Shown in pieces: positions 45,393-54,839 of a stretch of DNA of 64,000 bases (position 1 is the first letter of the stretch; each line of letters begins with the position of its first letter). Under the pieces are notes generated by a model that was not told the origin of the DNA, did not search any database, and was given only the letters and a program-made list of their open reading frames with translations. The DNA comes from Mesorhizobium loti (GTDB lineage: Bacteria; Pseudomonadota; Alphaproteobacteria; Rhizobiales; Rhizobiaceae). Both the position numbers and the translations under genes were made by a program. The stretch is from assembly GCF_001510895.1 (NCBI RefSeq), contig NZ_LPWA01000099.1, positions 59,482 through 123,481 on the forward strand, given 5' to 3'.

Positions 45393-46654
45393 TCAGCCAT
45401 CGTAACGTTGGAAGACGAGCGAGGCGTTGGTGCCGCCGAAGCCGAAGGAGTTCGACAGCGCCACATCGATCTGGCGCTGGCGCGGCTTGTTCGGCACGAG
45501 ATCGATCGCCGTCTCGCGTTCCGGATTGTCGAGGTTGATGGTGGCGGGGGCGATGTTGTCGCGGATGGCGAGGATCGAGAAGATCGCTTCCGCGGCGCCC
45601 GCGGCGCCCAGCAGATGGCCGGTCGAGGACTTGGTCGACGACATCGAAATCTTGGAGGCGGCATTGCCGACCAGCCGCTCCACCGCGCCGAGCTCGATCG
45701 TGTCGGCCATGGTCGAGGTGCCGTGCGCGTTGATGTAGTCGATGTCGGCGGGCGAGAGCTTGGCCCGGTTCAGCGCCGCCGTCATGCAGCGGAACGCGCC
45801 GTCGCCGTCTTCGGCCGGAGCGGTGATGTGATAGGCGTCGCCGGTCAGGCCGTAGCCGGTGACCTCGGCATAGATCCTGGCGCCGCGCGCCTTGGCGTGC
45901 TCGAGCTCTTCCAGGACAACGCGCCGGCGCCCTCGCCCATGACGAAGCCGTCGCGGTCGCGGTCATAGGGACGCGACGCGGTCTCGGGCGTATCGTTGCG
46001 CTCGGTGGAGAGCGCGCGGCAGGCGGCGAACCCTGCCATGGAGAGACGCGTGACCGGCGCCTCGGCGCCGCCCGCCACCATGACGTCGGCATCGCCCCAC
46101 ATGATCAGCCGGGCGGCATCGCCGATGGCATGCGCGCCGGTCGAGCAAGCGGTGACGACCGCATGGTTCGGGCCTTTCAGGCCGTGCCGGATGGAAACCT
46201 GGCCGGAGACCAGATTGATGATCTGTCCAGGAATGAAGAAGGGGCTGATGCGGCGCGGACCGCGTTCCTTCAGGATCATCGCGTTCTCGGCGATGCCGTC
46301 GATGCCGCCGATGCCGGAACCGATCAGCACGCCGGTGGCGCACTGGTCCTCATGCCTCTCGGGCTTCCAGCCGGAATCGGCCAGCGCCTCGTCGGCGGCC
46401 GCGATGCCGTAGAGGATGAAGTCGCCGATCTTGCGCAGCTCCTTCGGCTCGAGCACGGCCTCGGGATTGAAGGTGCCGTTGGAGCCGTCGCCGCGCGGAA
46501 CAATGTGGGCGATCTTGCAGGCAAGATCATCCACCTCGAACTCGGTGACGCGACGGGCGGCGCTGCGGCCGGAAAGCAATTCCTTCCAGCTGTGCTCGAC
46601 GCCCATGCCGAACGGCGAAAGCAGGCCAAGGCCCGTGACGACGACACGCCTCAT
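45393..46654 (-). CDS. fabF: Beta-ketoacyl-ACP synthase II, frameshifted
   Basis: FabF elongates acyl chains in fatty acid synthesis. The first part runs MRRVVVTGLGLLSPFGMGVEHSWKELL to VVTACSTGAHAIGDA (active-site Cys) and GFVMGEGAG. The second part carries DYINAHGTSTMADTIE and STGHLLGAAGAAEA (the two histidines). The break is in GEGAG-VVVLEELE at about 45920. Adding one C on the plus strand (one G on the gene strand) gives a full 420-residue enzyme. FabF sits in the fatty-acid operon with acpP just upstream, so the frameshift is probably not real. Confidence 0.9.
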
Positions 46655-46688
46655 CGCAGGTCCTCCCCGGTGATGCCCGCGGAAAGCC

Positions 46689-46925
46689 TCAGGCCGAGGC
46701 CTTGTCGATGTACTTCACGGCATCGCCGACAGTCAGGATGGTCTCGGCGGCGTCGTCCGGAATCTCGACGCCGAACTCTTCTTCGAACGCCATGACGAGT
46801 TCGACCGTATCGAGGCTGTCCGCGCCCAGATCGTCGATGAAGCTCGCCTGCTCCGTCACTTTGTCGGCATCGACGCCGAGATGCTCGATGACGATCTTCT
46901 TGACGCGCTCTGCGGTGTCACTCAT
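46689..46925 (-). CDS. acpP: Acyl carrier protein
   Basis: The 78-residue acidic protein is a textbook Acp[55 protein letters not shown]37 in DSL takes the 4'-phosphopantetheine arm. It carries acyl chains for FabF, FabG and FabD in the cytoplasm. It lies between fabG and fabF. Confidence 0.97.
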   Translation of the reverse strand: MSDTAERVKKIVIEHLGVDADKVTEQASFIDDLGADSLDTVELVMAFEEEFGVEIPDDAAETILTVGDAVKYIDKASA

Positions 46926-47125
46926 TTGGGGCCTCGTCTTATGTTGTCTTGTCTTCGTTAGCGGGCGGAATGCCGCTAATCAAGCTGAAAGATGGTCCTG
47001 CGGGAAACGCAACGCCACAGGGCCGGTTTTTGCCCGAACCGCCGGGTTGCCGGCCGCATTACACGAAAAAAGGCGGGCGTCCAAGCCGAAATGGCTGTTT
47101 TCACAGCCCATCCGGGCTCGGTCCT

Positions 47126-47863
47126 TCAGATCATCGCCATGCCGCCATTCACATGGATGGTCTGCCCGGTGACGTAAGCCGCCTCATCGGAAGCGAGATA
47201 GGCGACCGCCGAGGCGACCTCGGCGCTGGTGCCCATGCGCCTGGTCGGAATCGCCGCCATGATGGTCTCTTTCTGCTTGTCGTTGAGCTTGTCGGTCATG
47301 GCCGATTCGATGAAGCCCGGCGCGACGCAGTTGACGGTGATGTTGCGGGTGGCGATCTCCTGCGCCAGCGACTTGGAAAAGCCGATCATGCCGGCCTTGG
47401 AGGCGCAGTAATTGGTCTGGCCGGGATTGCCGGTGACGCCGACCACGGAGGTGATGTTGATGATGCGGCCGTGGCGGCGGCGCATCATCGGATGGGTGAG
47501 CTCGCGGGTGAGCCGGAACACGGCGGTCAAGTTCACCTCGAGCACAGAATCCCAGTCGGCGTCCGACATGCGCACGAACAGGCCGTCCTTGGTGATGCCG
47601 GCATTGTTGACCAGGATGTCGACTCCTTCGAGGTCGGCCTCCGCCTTCTGGCCGAGAGCCTTGACCGCGTCGCGATTGGTCAGGTCCGCCGGGAAGAGTT
47701 TCACACGATCGCCGAGATCGCCTGCCAAGGCCTCAAGCTTCTCCACACGGGTGCCGTGCAGTCCGACGATGGCGCCCTGGCTGTGCAGCACCCTGGCGAT
47801 CGCCTCGCCGATGCCTCCCGACGCGCCCGTGACGAGCGCCTTGCGGCCGGTCAGTTCGAACAT
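47126..47863 (-). CDS. fabG: 3-oxoacyl-ACP reductase
   Basis: The 245-residue SDR has the NADPH motif TGASGGIGEAIA, NNAGITKDGLF, the catalytic Ser/Tyr/Lys region (INITSVVGVTGNPGQTNYCASKAGMIGFSK), and VNCVAPGFIESAMTD. It reduces 3-oxoacyl-ACP in fatty acid synthesis. The ATG at 47863 is preferred to an in-frame TTG nine bases upstream. Upstream lies an antitoxin-like gene that ends only five bases before the ATG. Confidence 0.94.
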   Translation of the reverse strand: MFELTGRKALVTGASGGIGEAIARVLHSQGAIVGLHGTRVEKLEALAGDLGDRVKLFPADLTNRDAVKALGQKAEADLEGVDILVNNAGITKDGLFVRMSDADWDSVLEVNLTAVFRLTRELTHPMMRRRHGRIINITSVVGVTGNPGQTNYCASKAGMIGFSKSLAQEIATRNITVNCVAPGFIESAMTDKLNDKQKETIMAAIPTRRMGTSAEVASAVAYLASDEAAYVTGQTIHVNGGMAMI

Positions 47864-47868
47864 TTTCT

Positions 47869-48140
47869 TCAACCTCTCTCTTCCGGACGCCCCGCGAGCG
47901 ACCCTTGGTCCGTATACGTCATACCGTCCAGGTCACGCCAGAAGTCCTCGGCTTTCAGGACAGGCTCTTCGCCGCGCCCGATCCGCTCTACGACGTCCGC
48001 CGCCAAGTAGTAGTCCTCAATATCCTCTAGTCCACGCTCGACAAATCGCGCAGGCATTGAGCTTTGCTTCGACCCGTCTTCTGCGCCAGATCCTCAAGAC
48101 GCTGCTCGATTTCGGGAGAAAGTCGAAGCGATGTGGACAT
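47869..48140 (-). CDS. Ribbon-helix-helix antitoxin-like protein (DUF6290/RelB-type), frameshifted, no toxin partner
   Basis: The N-terminus MSTSLRLSPEIEQRLEDLAQKTGRSKAQ is a ribbon-helix-helix segment, and the continuation FVERGLEDIEDYYLAADVVERIGRGEEPVLKAEDFWRDL matches RelB-like antitoxins. The two parts are in different frames; one missing base near 48042-48049 gives 90 residues. No toxin gene lies next to it; fabD is upstream and fabG downstream. It could be an orphan antitoxin, a remnant, or a regulator that rides in the fab operon. Confidence 0.7.
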
Positions 48141-48175
48141 ACCGCACCCTGCGGATAAAAATTGAAACGCCCTGC

Positions 48176-49117
48176 TTACACCAAAGCGGCCAGCGCCGTC
48201 TCGACCTCCGCCGCCGTGCCGATTGCGGCAGTGGCGATGTCGCGGTTGATGCGGCGCGCCAGTCCAGACAGCACCTTGCCGGCGCCGACTTCGTAGAGCG
48301 TCGTAACCCCGTTCCGGCCGAACCATTCCACCGTCTCGCGCCAGCGCACCCGACCAGTGACCTGCTGGACCAGGCGGCGCGCAATCTCGTCCGGATCGCT
48401 TGTCGGGGTGACGGTGACGTTGGAGACGACCGGAACCGCCGGAGCGGCTTTCGCAACGCCAGCCAGCGCCTCGCGCATGATCTCGGCCGCCGGCGTCATC
48501 ATCGCCGAATGGAAGGGGGCGGAGACTTGCAGCATCAGGGCCCGCTTGGCGCCTTTTTCGGTGCAAAGCTTCGCCGCCAGCTCGACGGCCGCCTTGGCGC
48601 CGGAAATGACCAGCTGGCCGCCGCCATTGTCGTTGGCGATCTGGCAGACGGAGCCGTGTCCCGCTTCGGCGCAGGCGGCTTCGACATCGGCCTGTTCGAG
48701 CCCAATGATGGCGGCCATGGCGCCTTCGCCTGCCGGCACAGCCGCCTGCATGGCGTTGCCGCGAATGCGCAGCAGCCGCGCGGCATCGGCGACCGAAACG
48801 AAACCGGAAGCGGCAAGGGCTGAATATTCGCCGAGCGAATGGCCGGCGACGTAAGACACCTTGTCCTTCAGCGAAAAGCCGCGCGATTCCAGCGCCCTCA
48901 GCGCCGCCAACGACACCGCCATCAGCGCCGGCTGGGCGTTCGCCGTCAGCGTCAGCGTCTCTTCCGGCCCTTCCCAGATCAGTTTCGACAGCTTTTCGCC
49001 AAGTGCCTCGTCGACTTCTTCGAAGACGCGGCGCGCCTCGGGAGAGCCATCTGCGAGGTCCTTGCCCATGCCGACGGCCTGGCTGCCCTGTCCCGGAAAG
49101 GTGAATGCGACGGCCAT
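48176..49117 (-). CDS. fabD: Malonyl-CoA:ACP transacylase
   Basis: The 313-residue enzyme begins MAVAFTFPGQGSQAVGMGKDLAD and has the nucleophile in VAGHSLGEYSAL (S94), then HSAMM with the catalytic His and a conserved C-terminal EVGAGKVLSGL. It loads malonyl onto ACP. It heads the leftward fab series and is divergent from the LTA-synthase-like gene. Confidence 0.95.
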   Translation of the reverse strand: MAVAFTFPGQGSQAVGMGKDLADGSPEARRVFEEVDEALGEKLSKLIWEGPEETLTLTANAQPALMAVSLAALRALESRGFSLKDKVSYVAGHSLGEYSALAASGFVSVADAARLLRIRGNAMQAAVPAGEGAMAAIIGLEQADVEAACAEAGHGSVCQIANDNGGGQLVISGAKAAVELAAKLCTEKGAKRALMLQVSAPFHSAMMTPAAEIMREALAGVAKAAPAVPVVSNVTVTPTSDPDEIARRLVQQVTGRVRWRETVEWFGRNGVTTLYEVGAGKVLSGLARRINRDIATAAIGTAAEVETALAALV

Positions 49118-49375
49118 TTCAAGGTCTCCAGCGGCTCACTTTTCCCTGCCTCTGGCGCAAGGCGGACGGCCAAGTCAAGCCCGCGAGCGCCCGTTGCGCG
49201 CCAATTTCAGCCGGAAAAATCGGCCCGAGTCCCTGTTCCGAAAGGCTTTTTGGCGATCACACCTGATGAAAACCGCTCACGAATCGTTTGCTGGCTCTTC
49301 TTATTTCCGCCACAGGCGCTAGCTTTGCGTGACATTTCGATGACAGTGGCGTGACGCGAGTGGAAGACGCGTAAC

Positions 49376-51322
49376 ATGGGCCGGGGAAGCGACGTGGCAA
49401 GGATCAGGAAAGGCGCGGCCAAGCCCGCGCCGCAATTTTTGGAAGACGATCCGTCCACCGGCTACCTGCCGGGGCGACCCTGGCCGACCCTACGCTACGG
49501 GCTCACAACCCTGCTTACCGCCGCGCTCCTGGTGTTCGCCGTCGAATGGATCGTGCGCGGCGACTTCTTCGGCACGGTGGACTTCTTCCTGCAGCCCTTC
49601 AAGCCGGGCTGGACCACCATCATCATCTTCGCGCTGGTGCTGATCGGACTGGATGCCATACTCGGCCGCAGCCATCAGAGCCTGATGATCGTGGCGCCGC
49701 TGACGCTGGCGCTGGCCTTCGTCGGCCACCAGAAATCGCATTATCTCGGCGATCCGCTCTATCCGGCGGATTTCCTCTATGCCCGCCAGATCATGGCGCT
49801 GATGCCGCTTCTGGTGCGCGAGCGGCCCTGGACGGCCGTGCTGCTTGCAGCGGCGATCGTCGCCAGCCTGGCGATGCTGGTCCATGGCTGGCGGCTCTGG
49901 CGACGGCGCGTGCCGATCCTCAGCCGCAAGGGACGGCTGGCGCGGCTGACGCTGGCGGTGCCGCTGCTCGCCTTCTTCGTCTCGATCATGGACTACGCCA
50001 CCTTCTCGTGGACGCGCGACAGGCTGCAGATCATCCCGATCATGTGGGACCAGAAGGAAAATTACGCCTCCAATGGCTTTGCGCTCGCCTTCGCGCTCAA
50101 CGTGCCGATGGCGCATGTCTCGGCCCCGCCCGGCTATTCCGACAAAACGATGGACGCGATCGCGCGTCCCGAAGTTGCCGCCGCGGTGCCGGACGAGAAG
50201 CCCGACATCATCGTCGTGATGAGCGAATCCTTCTGGGATCCGACCGAGCTTCCCGGCGTCAGCATCAAGCCCGATCCGATCCCGACGGTGCGTTCGCTGC
50301 GCTCGGGCTCGATGTTCTCGCCGGAATTCGGCGGCATGACCGCCAATATCGAGTTCGAGGCGCTGACCGGCTTCTCCAACGCCTTCCTGCCGGCGGGCTC
50401 GATCCCCTACCAGCAATATGTGCGCACGCCGACGCCGTCGCTGGCGACCTTCCTGAAGAGTGAGGGCTACAGGGCGCGCGCCATCCATCCCGGCACCAAC
50501 TGGTTCTGGAACCGGGGCGCCGTCTATGCCGATTTCGGCTTCAACGACTTCCGCTCGGAAGAGACGTTACCGCCGATGGAAAAGCGCGGGCCGCTGGCCT
50601 CCGACGCGGCGATGACCGACGAGATCATCCGCGAGGCCGATGCCAGCGAGGACCCGGTGTTCCTGTTCGCGGTCAGCCTGCAGAACCATGGGCCGTACGA
50701 GCCCTACCGCTATTACAATCCGACCCATACGGTCGAGGCGCCGATCAGCACCTGGGCGCGGGAATCGCTGCTCTCCTACGCCGAAGGCTCGGCCGATGCC
50801 GATCGCGGCCTGCAGCGGCTGATCGACTGGGCGAAGAAGCGCGAGCGGCCGACCATCATCGCCTTCTTCGGCGATCATCTGCCGCCGCTCGGCCCCGTCT
50901 ATGTCGAGACCGGCTTCCTCAAGGACAATGTCGCGCCGCGCAAGGAGCCGACGCCCGAGGCCGCGCTCGAGCATCACGACACGCCGCTGATCATCTGGTC
51001 GAACCGCTCCGGTCCGGTGGAGAACCTGGGCTCGGTAAGCCCGGCCTTCCTGCCTTACCATATCCTCACCACGGCCGGGATAACGCACCCCTACTACACC
51101 GGCTTCCTCGGCGCGCTGCGCGAGCGCTACCGGGTGGTCGACCGCAACCTTTTGCTGTCGCCCTCCGGCGAGGTGACGCCCGACTGGGCGAGGCAGAAGA
51201 AGATCGATCCACGGATCAACGATTTCCGGCTGATCCAATACGACATGATGTTCGGCAAGCGCCGCATGGCGCCCGACTTCTTCCCCGAGACGATGGCCCC
51301 GCTCGTCGCCCATACGAGCTGA
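49376..51322 (+). CDS. LTA synthase/phosphoglycerol transferase family membrane sulfatase-fold protein
   Basis: The 648-residue protein has an N-terminal membrane part with five hydrophobic segments (about residues 38-210) and a periplasmic sulfatase-like domain: PDIIVVMSESFWDPTELPGV with the nucleophile region, GGMTANIEFEALTGF, HPGTNWFWNRG, and IIAFFGDHLPPLGP for metal binding. LtaS/OpgB-type enzymes transfer phosphoglycerol from phosphatidylglycerol. In Gram-negatives the acceptor may be periplasmic glucans; in rhizobia, cyclic beta-glucans are a candidate. The ATG at 49376 is used. It stands alone between fabD and rpsF. Confidence 0.85.
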   Translation: MGRGSDVARIRKGAAKPAPQFLEDDPSTGYLPGRPWPTLRYGLTTLLTAALLVFAVEWIVRGDFFGTVDFFLQPFKPGWTTIIIFALVLIGLDAILGRSHQSLMIVAPLTLALAFVGHQKSHYLGDPLYPADFLYARQIMALMPLLVRERPWTAVLLAAAIVASLAMLVHGWRLWRRRVPILSRKGRLARLTLAVPLLAFFVSIMDYATFSWTRDRLQIIPIMWDQKENYASNGFALAFALNVPMAHVSAPPGYSDKTMDAIARPEVAAAVPDEKPDIIVVMSESFWDPTELPGVSIKPDPIPTVRSLRSGSMFSPEFGGMTANIEFEALTGFSNAFLPAGSIPYQQYVRTPTPSLATFLKSEGYRARAIHPGTNWFWNRGAVYADFGFNDFRSEETLPPMEKRGPLASDAAMTDEIIREADASEDPVFLFAVSLQNHGPYEPYRYYNPTHTVEAPISTWARESLLSYAEGSADADRGLQRLIDWAKKRERPTIIAFFGDHLPPLGPVYVETGFLKDNVAPRKEPTPEAALEHHDTPLIIWSNRSGPVENLGSVSPAFLPYHILTTAGITHPYYTGFLGALRERYRVVDRNLLLSPSGEVTPDWARQKKIDPRINDFRLIQYDMMFGKRRMAPDFFPETMAPLVAHTS

Positions 51323-51647
51323 TTTGGCCACCATTCCGCAGGCGCCGGGCGTTTCCAGCCCTGCGGCATTGTGGGATCGTCAATCCCGGCTCCAACCCTT
51401 GCCTTCCTGGGGAATTGCTGTATAGACGCCGGCAATCTGCCGGTCCTTGCTGGGGGCTGAACGGAGGGCCGTGGCTTTTCCAAAGGTCACGTCATGAAGC
51501 CATAAGCGCTTTTGGCCTCCCGTGTCTCCGCTCTCGACCGTCTCGCGATGCTCCTTTCTTCCCCGCTCCTTGCGACCGGGTCGGACAAGTTGCAGAGGCT
51601 TAGCCGCGAGGGCCGGTGAGAGAAACGAAGAAAGGCAGTAAAACATA
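51323..51647. promoter_or_regulatory. Leader and promoter region of the rpsF-rpsR-rplI operon
   Basis: These 325 bases hold no convincing gene. A transcript leader for ribosomal proteins S6 and S18 is expected here. In many bacteria it carries an S6:S18-binding RNA motif, but I could not identify that motif with confidence. A GAAAGGCAGT lies just before the rpsF start. Confidence 0.4.
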
Positions 51648-52133
51648 ATGGCTCTTTACGAACATGTGTTTCTTGCCCGGCAGGACCTGTCGCAGCAGCA
51701 GGTTGATGCGCTTGTCGAACAGTACAAGGGCGTCATCACCGCCAATGGCGGATCGGTCGGCCGGATCGAGAACTGGGGACTGAAGTCCCTCACCTACCGG
51801 GTCAAGAAGAACCGGAAGGCCTACTACACGCTGATGGACATCACCTGTCCGCCGGCCGCGCTCAACGAAATGGAGCGCCAGATGGGCCTGTCGGAAGACG
51901 TGCTGCGCTTCCTCACCGTCAAGGTCGAGGCGCATGAGGAAGGCGCCTCGGCGATGATGCAGAAGCGCGAAGAGCGCTCCGAACGCGGCGGCTTCGGCGA
52001 TCGCGACCGTGGCCCGCGCTCGTTCGGCGACCGTGACCGTGGCGATCGTGGTCCGCGTTCGTTCGGCGACCGTGACGGCGGCGACCGTGGTCCGCGTCGT
52101 CCGCGCGAAAACGTTGAAGGGGGTGCAGAATAA
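51648..52133 (+). CDS. rpsF: 30S ribosomal protein S6, with repetitive C-terminal tail
   Basis: The S6 domain is complete: [28 protein letters not shown], then [31 protein letters not shown], then [16 protein letters not shown]. The tail (about residues 105-161) is a low-complexity run of repeated RDRG, RSFGDRD and GDRGPR words. Such extended S6 tails occur in rhizobia; the role is unknown. The last base overlaps the rpsR start. Confidence 0.96.
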   Translation: MALYEHVFLARQDLSQQQVDALVEQYKGVITANGGSVGRIENWGLKSLTYRVKKNRKAYYTLMDITCPPAALNEMERQMGLSEDVLRFLTVKVEAHEEGASAMMQKREERSERGGFGDRDRGPRSFGDRDRGDRGPRSFGDRDGGDRGPRRPRENVEGGAE

Positions 52134-52381
52134 TGGTCGACATCAACCAGATCCCGACCCGGCGCCCGTTCCATCGCCGCCGCAAGACCTGCCCGTTCTC
52201 CGGCGCCAACGCTCCGAAGATCGATTACAAGGACGTGCGTCTGCTGCAGCGCTACATTTCCGAGCGCGGCAAGATCGTGCCGTCGCGCATCACCGCCGTC
52301 AGCCAGAAGAAGCAGCGCGAGCTCGCCAAGGCGATCAAGCGCGCCCGCTTCCTCGGCCTGCTGCCCTACGTGGTCCGCTAG
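52133..52381 (+). CDS. rpsR: 30S ribosomal protein S18
   Basis: The 82-residue basic protein has the S18 signature [65 protein letters not shown]. It binds 16S rRNA next to S6. The start overlaps the rpsF stop by one base (TAATG). Confidence 0.97.
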   Translation: MVDINQIPTRRPFHRRRKTCPFSGANAPKIDYKDVRLLQRYISERGKIVPSRITAVSQKKQRELAKAIKRARFLGLLPYVVR

Positions 52382-52393
52382 GCCGAAAGTATT

Positions 52394-52419
52394 GAAGCGG
52401 GCGGCTTGCCGCCCGCTTC
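52394..52419 (+). terminator. GC-rich hairpin between rpsR and rplI
   Basis: A 12-bp perfect stem (52394-52405 with 52408-52419) lies 12 bases after the rpsR stop. No T-run follows, so it may attenuate or protect the message, not end it. A gap of about 200 bases to rplI follows. Confidence 0.55.
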
Positions 52420-52597
52420 GACCCCACGGCGACGGGCGCCGCAAAGGGTAGGTTCAAATCCCGAGTTGAGGCCGCAAACCTCTAACTGCCAGACAGGCAG
52501 GACAGCGACACCGGCGGCAACGCCCCTTTTGCTTCCTGACCTGTTCCAAAGAATCCGACGTCATCTCCGGATGATGCCAAACCAAAGGAACGAAACC

Positions 52598-53182
52598 ATG
52601 GAAGTCATTCTCCTCGAGCGCATTTCCCGCCTCGGCCAGATGGGCGACACCGTCAAGGTGAGGGACGGGTTCGCCCGCAATTTCCTGCTGCCGCAGGGCA
52701 AGGCGCTGCGCGCCAACGAAGCCAACAAGAAGAAGTTCGAGGGCCAGCGCGCCCAGCTCGAAGCCCGCAACCTCGAGCGCAAGTCGGAGGCCGGCCAGGT
52801 TGCCGAGAAGCTCGACGGCAAGAGCTTCATCGTCGTGCGTTCGGCCGGCGAGACCGGCCAGCTCTACGGCTCGGTGTCGACCCGCGACATCGCCGAGCTT
52901 TTGACCGCCGAAGGCTTCAGCGTCAATCGCAACCAGATCGAGCTCAACCACCCGATCAAGACCATCGGCCTCACCAATGTGGCGATCGCGCTGCATCCGG
53001 AAGTCGAGGTCACCGTGACGCTCAACATCGCCCGCTCGGCTGAGGAGGCGGAGCGCCAGGCCAAGGGCGAGACGCTGACGACGGCCGAAGCCATCTATGG
53101 CGAGGACATCAACGACAACGCCCGGCCGGAGACCTTCTTCGACCCGAGCGCCGAGTTCGAAGGCGGCGAAGACAACGCCTGA
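52598..53182 (+). CDS. rplI: 50S ribosomal protein L9
   Basis: The 194-residue protein starts [48 protein letters not shown], the L9 N-domain and connecting helix, followed by the C-domain ([28 protein letters not shown], then [30 protein letters not shown]). An acidic tail of about 40 residues is longer than in E. coli. The ATG at 52598 has AAAGGA upstream. Confidence 0.96.
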   Translation: MEVILLERISRLGQMGDTVKVRDGFARNFLLPQGKALRANEANKKKFEGQRAQLEARNLERKSEAGQVAEKLDGKSFIVVRSAGETGQLYGSVSTRDIAELLTAEGFSVNRNQIELNHPIKTIGLTNVAIALHPEVEVTVTLNIARSAEEAERQAKGETLTTAEAIYGEDINDNARPETFFDPSAEFEGGEDNA

Positions 53183-53215
53183 TCGACACCGCCTGATCGA
53201 CTGGGCCTGATCGAC
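53177..53215. repeat. Three 14-bp tandem copies at the rplI stop
   Basis: GCCTGATCGAC occurs at 53177, 53191 and 53205, each followed by three variable bases. The first copy contains the rplI stop codon, so the 3' end of the gene has been copied twice downstream. Confidence 0.75.
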
Positions 53216-53217
53216 AG

Positions 53218-53294
53218 AGCCGGAGCGCTGCTCCGGCTTGCAGGCCGTCCAGAATTTCTGGACTAATGCCCGGGCACACGACCCGGGCATTTTT
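53218..53294 (+). terminator. Double terminator of the rpsF-rpsR-rplI operon
   Basis: A 9-bp stem (53218-53226 with 53230-53238, loop GCT) is followed by a 9-bp stem (53266-53274 with 53282-53290) and a run of T (53290-53294). The second is a standard intrinsic terminator. A further short palindrome, GTCCAGAA-T-TTCTGGAC, lies between them. Confidence 0.85.
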
Positions 53295-53471
53295 ATGCCA
53301 AATGGAACTTTTCGAACCCCTATATCTTGAGGCAGACTACAGCGTCGCGCGTCCTTTGGACGCAGAAATGACGCCGTAGTACCTGTGACTCTCGCGCAGG
53401 ACCCTCCCGAAACCGGTGCCGTTTTCGGGCCATGCGCGGAAGTCAGCCTGACGCTTGAGGGACATTTGGTC

Positions 53472-54760
53472 ATGAATATTCTGTTGAAGCGCATTCTCGA
53501 CCGCCTGGTGCGGGTCGGCAACCTCAAGGTGACCGGGCCGAAAGGCTCGGCGGTTATCTTCGGCGATGGCAGCGGCGAGCCCGTGCACATGCACATCAAG
53601 ACCAGGCACGCCGAGCGCGCCATCAGCTTCGACCCGATGCTGGCCGTACCCGAAGCCTATATGGACGGCGAACTCGACATTCTCGAGGGTGGCGTGCTTG
53701 GCATGATGCGCATTGCCTTCCAGAACATGGGCAGCGGCGGCATCGACGCCACATGGTCGAAGGCGATCGAGGGCCTGCGCCATGCCTTCCGGCGCCTGCA
53801 GCAGATCAACACCACCTCGCGCTCGCGTCGCAACGTGCAGCGCCACTACGACCTCTCCGGCGAGCTCTACAAGCTCTTCCTCGACGAGGACATGCAATAT
53901 TCCTGCGCCTATTTCGAACAGCCCGACATGACGCTGGACGAAGCGCAGGTTGCCAAGAAGCGCCACATCGCCGCCAAGCTCAGGCTGAAGGCCGGCCAGA
54001 CGGTGCTTGACATCGGCTCCGGCTGGGGCGCCTCGGCCTCTATCTCGCCAAGGCCTTCGACGTCGACGTCCAGGGCGTGACGCTGTCGACCGAGCAACAC
54101 GGCGTCGCCACCGACCGCGCGCACGCGCTGGGCCTGCAGGATCGGGTGCATTTCGACCTCAAGGATTACCGCGCGCTCAACGAACGCTTCGACCACATCG
54201 TCTCGGTCGGCATGTTCGAGCATGTCGGCGTCAACCACTACCGCACTTTCTTCGACAAGGCGGCGACGCTGCTGAAACCTGATGGCGTGATGCTGCTGCA
54301 CACGATCGGCCGTTCCGGCGTGCCGTGGGCAACCAGTGCCTTCGTCCGCAAATACATCTTCCCCGGCGGCTACATCCCTGCCCTTTCCGAAGTAATGCCG
54401 GCGATCGAGAAGTCCGGCCTGGTCGTCACCGACATCGAAATTTTGCGTCTGCACTATGCTGACACGCTCAAGCACTGGGGCATGCGCTTTGCCGCCAATC
54501 GCGACAAGGCCAAGGCGATCTATGACGAGCGCTTCTGCCGCATGTGGGAGTTCTATCTCGCCGCCTCGGAAGCCGCCTTCCGCTGGCAGGACCTGGTCAT
54601 CTTCCAGATCCAGCTCGCCAAGAAGAACGACACGCTGCCGATGACGCGCGACTACATGGCCAAATGCGAGAAGGCGCTGGAAATGCGCGACATGGGCCAT
54701 CAGGAGCCCACGCCTGCCCCCGCTGCAGCCAAGCCCGTACGGCGCAAGAAGGTTGAGTAG
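53472..54760 (+). CDS. cfa: Cyclopropane-fatty-acyl-phospholipid synthase, frameshifted
   Basis: Cfa adds a methylene group from SAM across double bonds of membrane phospholipid acyl chains. N-terminal and central parts ([30 protein letters not shown], then [11 protein letters not shown]) and the C-terminal part ([15 protein letters not shown], then [17 protein letters not shown], then [35 protein letters not shown]) lie in two frames. The break is inside the SAM motif GSGWGGLGLYLA at about 54030. Restoring one G gives 429 residues, near the family norm. The start is the ATG at 53472. It is monocistronic. Confidence 0.9.
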
Positions 54761-54801
54761 GCGCGGTTTTCGCATTGCCGCTTGCCATTGCGGCCTGACG
54801 C

Positions 54802-54839
54802 CATGAAAAAGGGGCTCGTTCGCGGGACCTTTTTTCATG
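54802..54839 (+). terminator. Terminator of cfa that overlaps the ynfA start codon
   Basis: CATGAAAAAGG (54802-54812) pairs with CCTTTTTTCATG (54828-54839), giving a stem with a bulge or one-base register slip and a run of T. The right arm contains the ATG at 54837 of the next gene. It should end cfa transcripts; the next gene then needs its own promoter or anti-termination. Confidence 0.6.

Noticed and set aside
51323..51647. S6:S18 leader RNA motif
   Set aside because: Expected from the operon type, but I could not match the conserved bulge and loop bases, so no motif is claimed.
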